From Epiperipatus broadwayi (lineage: Eukaryota > Onychophora > Udeonychophora > Euonychophora > Peripatidae), in NCBI GenBank assembly GCA_028023455.1, contig JAQFVV010012395.1, forward strand, positions 1,550,001 to 1,614,000: a DNA stretch of 64,000 nucleotides, in the 5' to 3' direction. The translations under genes were made by a program, and so were the position numbers. Positions 61,316 through 64,000 of the stretch are shown one piece after another. The first letter of the stretch is position 1. Each line of letters begins with the position of its first letter. The notes beneath the pieces were generated by a model, which saw only the letters and a list, made by a program, of their open reading frames with translations, ran no database searches and was not told where the DNA came from.

Positions 61316-63828
61316 TATCAAGAAATGATTGGTTTTTTAAAAAATAGTAACTCGATCTTTCATAAACATATAAACATATTAGAAATATTCTAAAATATTT
61401 TGATAAATTGTAATCATTTTAAATGAGGCAGCTCTAATAAAGTCTTCATAATACAGTATATAGAAAAATAAAAATTCTTCAAAGATAATTGAGGATTCTG
61501 TACAAAAATAAAAGGAATTGCTATTGTTTGGAATAGCCATTCCTTTAAAATTTCAAATGTGATCTTAATTTTTTGAATAGTCTATTTTTTGATCAACCTT
61601 TTACTACTGTTAATAAAATCAGCTTTTATCAGATTTCTACCCAAATTACCTTAAAGTTAAATAATCAAAATAAGAGCCATAGATCACATGACCCTATCTC
61701 TTAAGCTTGTAAGTTATAAACAATGAGGATTGCCAATTCCTCTACAAGCTTTGTGATAAATGCTTACCTTCAAGTTGTGTGTTTTTTTTTTTTTCAAAAC
61801 TTTATGATTAATGTCCTTTTGTGAACTTTTCTAATTTTATTATATTATTTCTACTGTAAGTTTAATAATTCAGAATAATTTCTTGTCTAAAGATACTGCA
61901 ATATGGTAATAAAACTCATAAGATATTTAGTTATGTTTGATTGTATATAAATATTTGGATTTTGAAAGTAGAATGTCTTCCATACCCTTATCAATTTATT
62001 AATTTTTTTTTTAATCTGTGGACTTATCACTATTTCAATAACTCACAGTTTGGAAGAAAAAAAATTAAAAATATGAATTATTAATTTTAGCTGGCACTTG
62101 TCTTTATGTATGATATTATAAATTGTGAGCTATTTTTCATCTCACACTCAAAGCAGTACTCAATCATCAGGGTGTTATCAAAGTGAAAATATTATTTTGT
62201 AATGTTACATCAAATTACTGAATGCAAGTTTTGATTTAAAATGACATCCAAACACAAATGATGATGGCAATTTATGGGATCAAATGAAAATAATTGATTT
62301 AGTAATGGAAAAAAAAAAGTTGTATGCTATGATTGACTAGATATTGTTAGATTGAATAATTCATATATGAAATATTATATATATCTATTTTAAACGATCA
62401 AATTTCAGTGTTAAAATTTGTCCTTTTATATATAAAATTAAAAATAATCAGTTTTAAACAAAATTGAAACAAACAACTCACTAAAAAATTATTTTATGTT
62501 TTAAAATTATTTAATAGTTGGTCATAATTATGTAAAAAGCAACATCTTGAAAAAATACCATTAAGGAATGAAAACTGGGTTGATATATTAAATTTTTTTT
62601 TTTATATAGTAAGTACAGTAGTCTGTTTTTTTTGTTTAAAATTGATTGTTTTTAATTTTATGTATATATTGTGATAATATAAAATCATTCAGTGATGATC
62701 TTTTTCAAAATTACAAAAACTTAATAGGATTTTAAATAATTAAAAACGTTATACTAAATCAAACTAAAAATTATTTATTTGTGATGATTACACCTGGTTA
62801 TAGAGTTAATGGGTGTTTGAATCAAATACATTGTTTTCACAATAAAATGTTTGTAAAAGTAAAAATTCTATAAATTAATAAATAATGTAAAATTATATAC
62901 ATATATTGGTGTACTTCTGATTTCTTAACTTGGTAGTCTGTTTTGAGTTTAAAATTTTATATTATTGGATAGAATGGGAAAAGATGAATCTATATTTGAC
63001 AAAGGTAAATGAAAAGTTATGAAATTAGGAAATTTATAGATAAATTTCAAAATATCACATGTATTTTTTTTATAGAAAAGAAAAAGCCTATGAAAAGTTC
63101 ATTTAATATTTAGTTAAACTTTTAAAAAATGTGTACCAAACGTAATTATTTATACTTAATTAAGATTTTGTAATTAAGACATTAGCTCCAAAAAGAAGAT
63201 GAAAAAAATACAGCTGGTAATTATCCCTAAAAAACAACTTTCATAAGCAAGAGCATGGGCTTATAGGCTAGGAAACATGCTTTTGTCAATCATTAAGAAA
63301 GTTATATAAAGAAGTTAAGACTGATAAATTTTTATTATTTACTCTTCTTCATTCAGAGTATTCTCTCACCTTCATTTACAAAGTAATTCTACTAGAGAGT
63401 GCACAAAATTGGATTAGAAAAGAAAAGAAACAGGTATAATTATTTCATATAAAGAAGTATCTAGAACACACTATTTAGTGTTAATTTAATTCTGGCTATA
63501 ATGGAAATGATGAGGACTTTTTGCAGCATGTTCAAAATATAGCTAGAGGTATACCATCCAAGCTGCTGGAAATATAATTTTTCAACAATGACCCTTTTAC
63601 CTTCTGATAGAAGTTTGCTTTTATTGCTCAAAAGTTACCCTACCTTTTGAAATATATGGCATAAAGAATTAGAAGACTCTAAGTTGGATATTAACCCAAA
63701 ATGACTGATAAAGTGATTAAAGAATGATATAAAGAAATATTAAAAATGTACTATGTTGGAAACGCATTTATAATTATCTGTCTTTAGATTAATAAGTTTA
63801 ATTATTAATTTGTGGTAAGATTTTTTTT
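61316..63828. other. AT-rich gene-free stretch
   Basis: Nothing recognisable on either strand. Confidence 0.5.
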
Positions 63829-63903
63829 AAAACAGGCAAAACTCATTATATATATTGCCACACACAGCAAGCAATATATATATAGTGAGTTTTTGCCTGT
63901 TTT
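63829..63903. repeat. Near-perfect hairpin
   Basis: AAAACAGGCAAAACTCATTA continuing to TATATATTGC pairs with GCAATATATATATAGTGAGT continuing to TTTTTGCCTGTTTT. The stem is about 30 pairs with one or two mismatches or bulges, and the loop is about 14 bases (CACACACAGCAAG). It could be a very short MITE or a hairpin RNA locus. No target duplication is evident. Confidence 0.85.
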
Positions 63904-64000
63904 AACAACAGTTATACATGAACCATAAGAGGAGGTGGTCATGTGATGTTTATTGGTTTAAGATTATTTTTGTAAGAATACTAGGTCATGATTTTTTTTC

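Noticed and set aside
1-64000. CRISPR array, rRNA genes, intact tRNA genes, prokaryotic operons
   Set aside because: No regularly spaced direct repeats with unique spacers, no rRNA core sequence and no tRNA that folds fully; base composition and element types are eukaryotic.

Overview
The window is strongly AT-rich (about three quarters A+T by eye), full of homopolymer A and T runs, and has no long host gene that I can recognise. It looks like intergenic or intronic DNA of an invertebrate animal. Support for this comes from the elements present: an RTE-type non-LTR retrotransposon family with an endonuclease plus reverse transcriptase ORF, a Penelope-like element, a mariner remnant, a pogo/Tigger-like non-autonomous family, tRNA-derived SINE-like copies and several inverted-repeat DNA elements. 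The phylum cannot be fixed from this sequence alone.

Layout. 1-5.4 kb: gene-free, with two SINE-like copies and a 264-bp tandem duplication (3.8-4.3 kb). 5.4-8.5 kb: decayed RTE copy 1 (+). 8.9-11.5 kb: three more SINE-like fragments. 12.7-14.0 kb: a Tigger-like element with CACCTGGG ends, carrying a nested hAT-type MITE and another small inverted-repeat module. 16.2-22.3 kb: RTE copy 2 (-) and copy 3 (+), placed head to head. 25.0-28.3 kb: the best-preserved RTE copy (-), whose ORF has one visible frameshift, followed at its 5' end by a perfect 38-bp-arm palindrome and a ~180-bp tandem duplication. 34.3-36.2 kb: first copy of an unclassified non-coding element. 36.4-37.3 kb: second Tigger-like copy. 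38.5-40.1 kb: 5'-truncated RTE copy 4. 41.4-41.7 kb: mariner transposase C-terminus plus 3' inverted repeat. 44.2-46.4 kb: decayed Penelope-like element followed by a tRNA-like segment and a hammerhead-like core. 48.3-49.25 kb: a second non-LTR family. 52.1-52.5 kb: a zinc-binding tail fragment of a third retroelement. 53.2-57.6 kb: second, inverted copy of the 34-kb element, split by a 2.45-kb foldback transposon with ~1-kb inverted arms. 58.7-61.3 kb: a 2.58-kb DNA transposon with a perfect 8-bp target duplication and an internal minisatellite. 63.83 kb: a near-perfect hairpin.

The genes do not form a pathway. Every coding remnant is a mobile-element protein (endonuclease, reverse transcriptase, transposase), and all but the 25-28 kb copy carry many stops and frameshifts. 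The most informative parts are the nested insertions: an hAT MITE inside a Tigger-like element, and a foldback element inside a larger element whose empty site is preserved 17 kb away. The 58.7-61.3 kb minisatellite-bearing transposon is also of interest. I matched no family to a database; identifications rest on motifs and on comparison between copies within the window.
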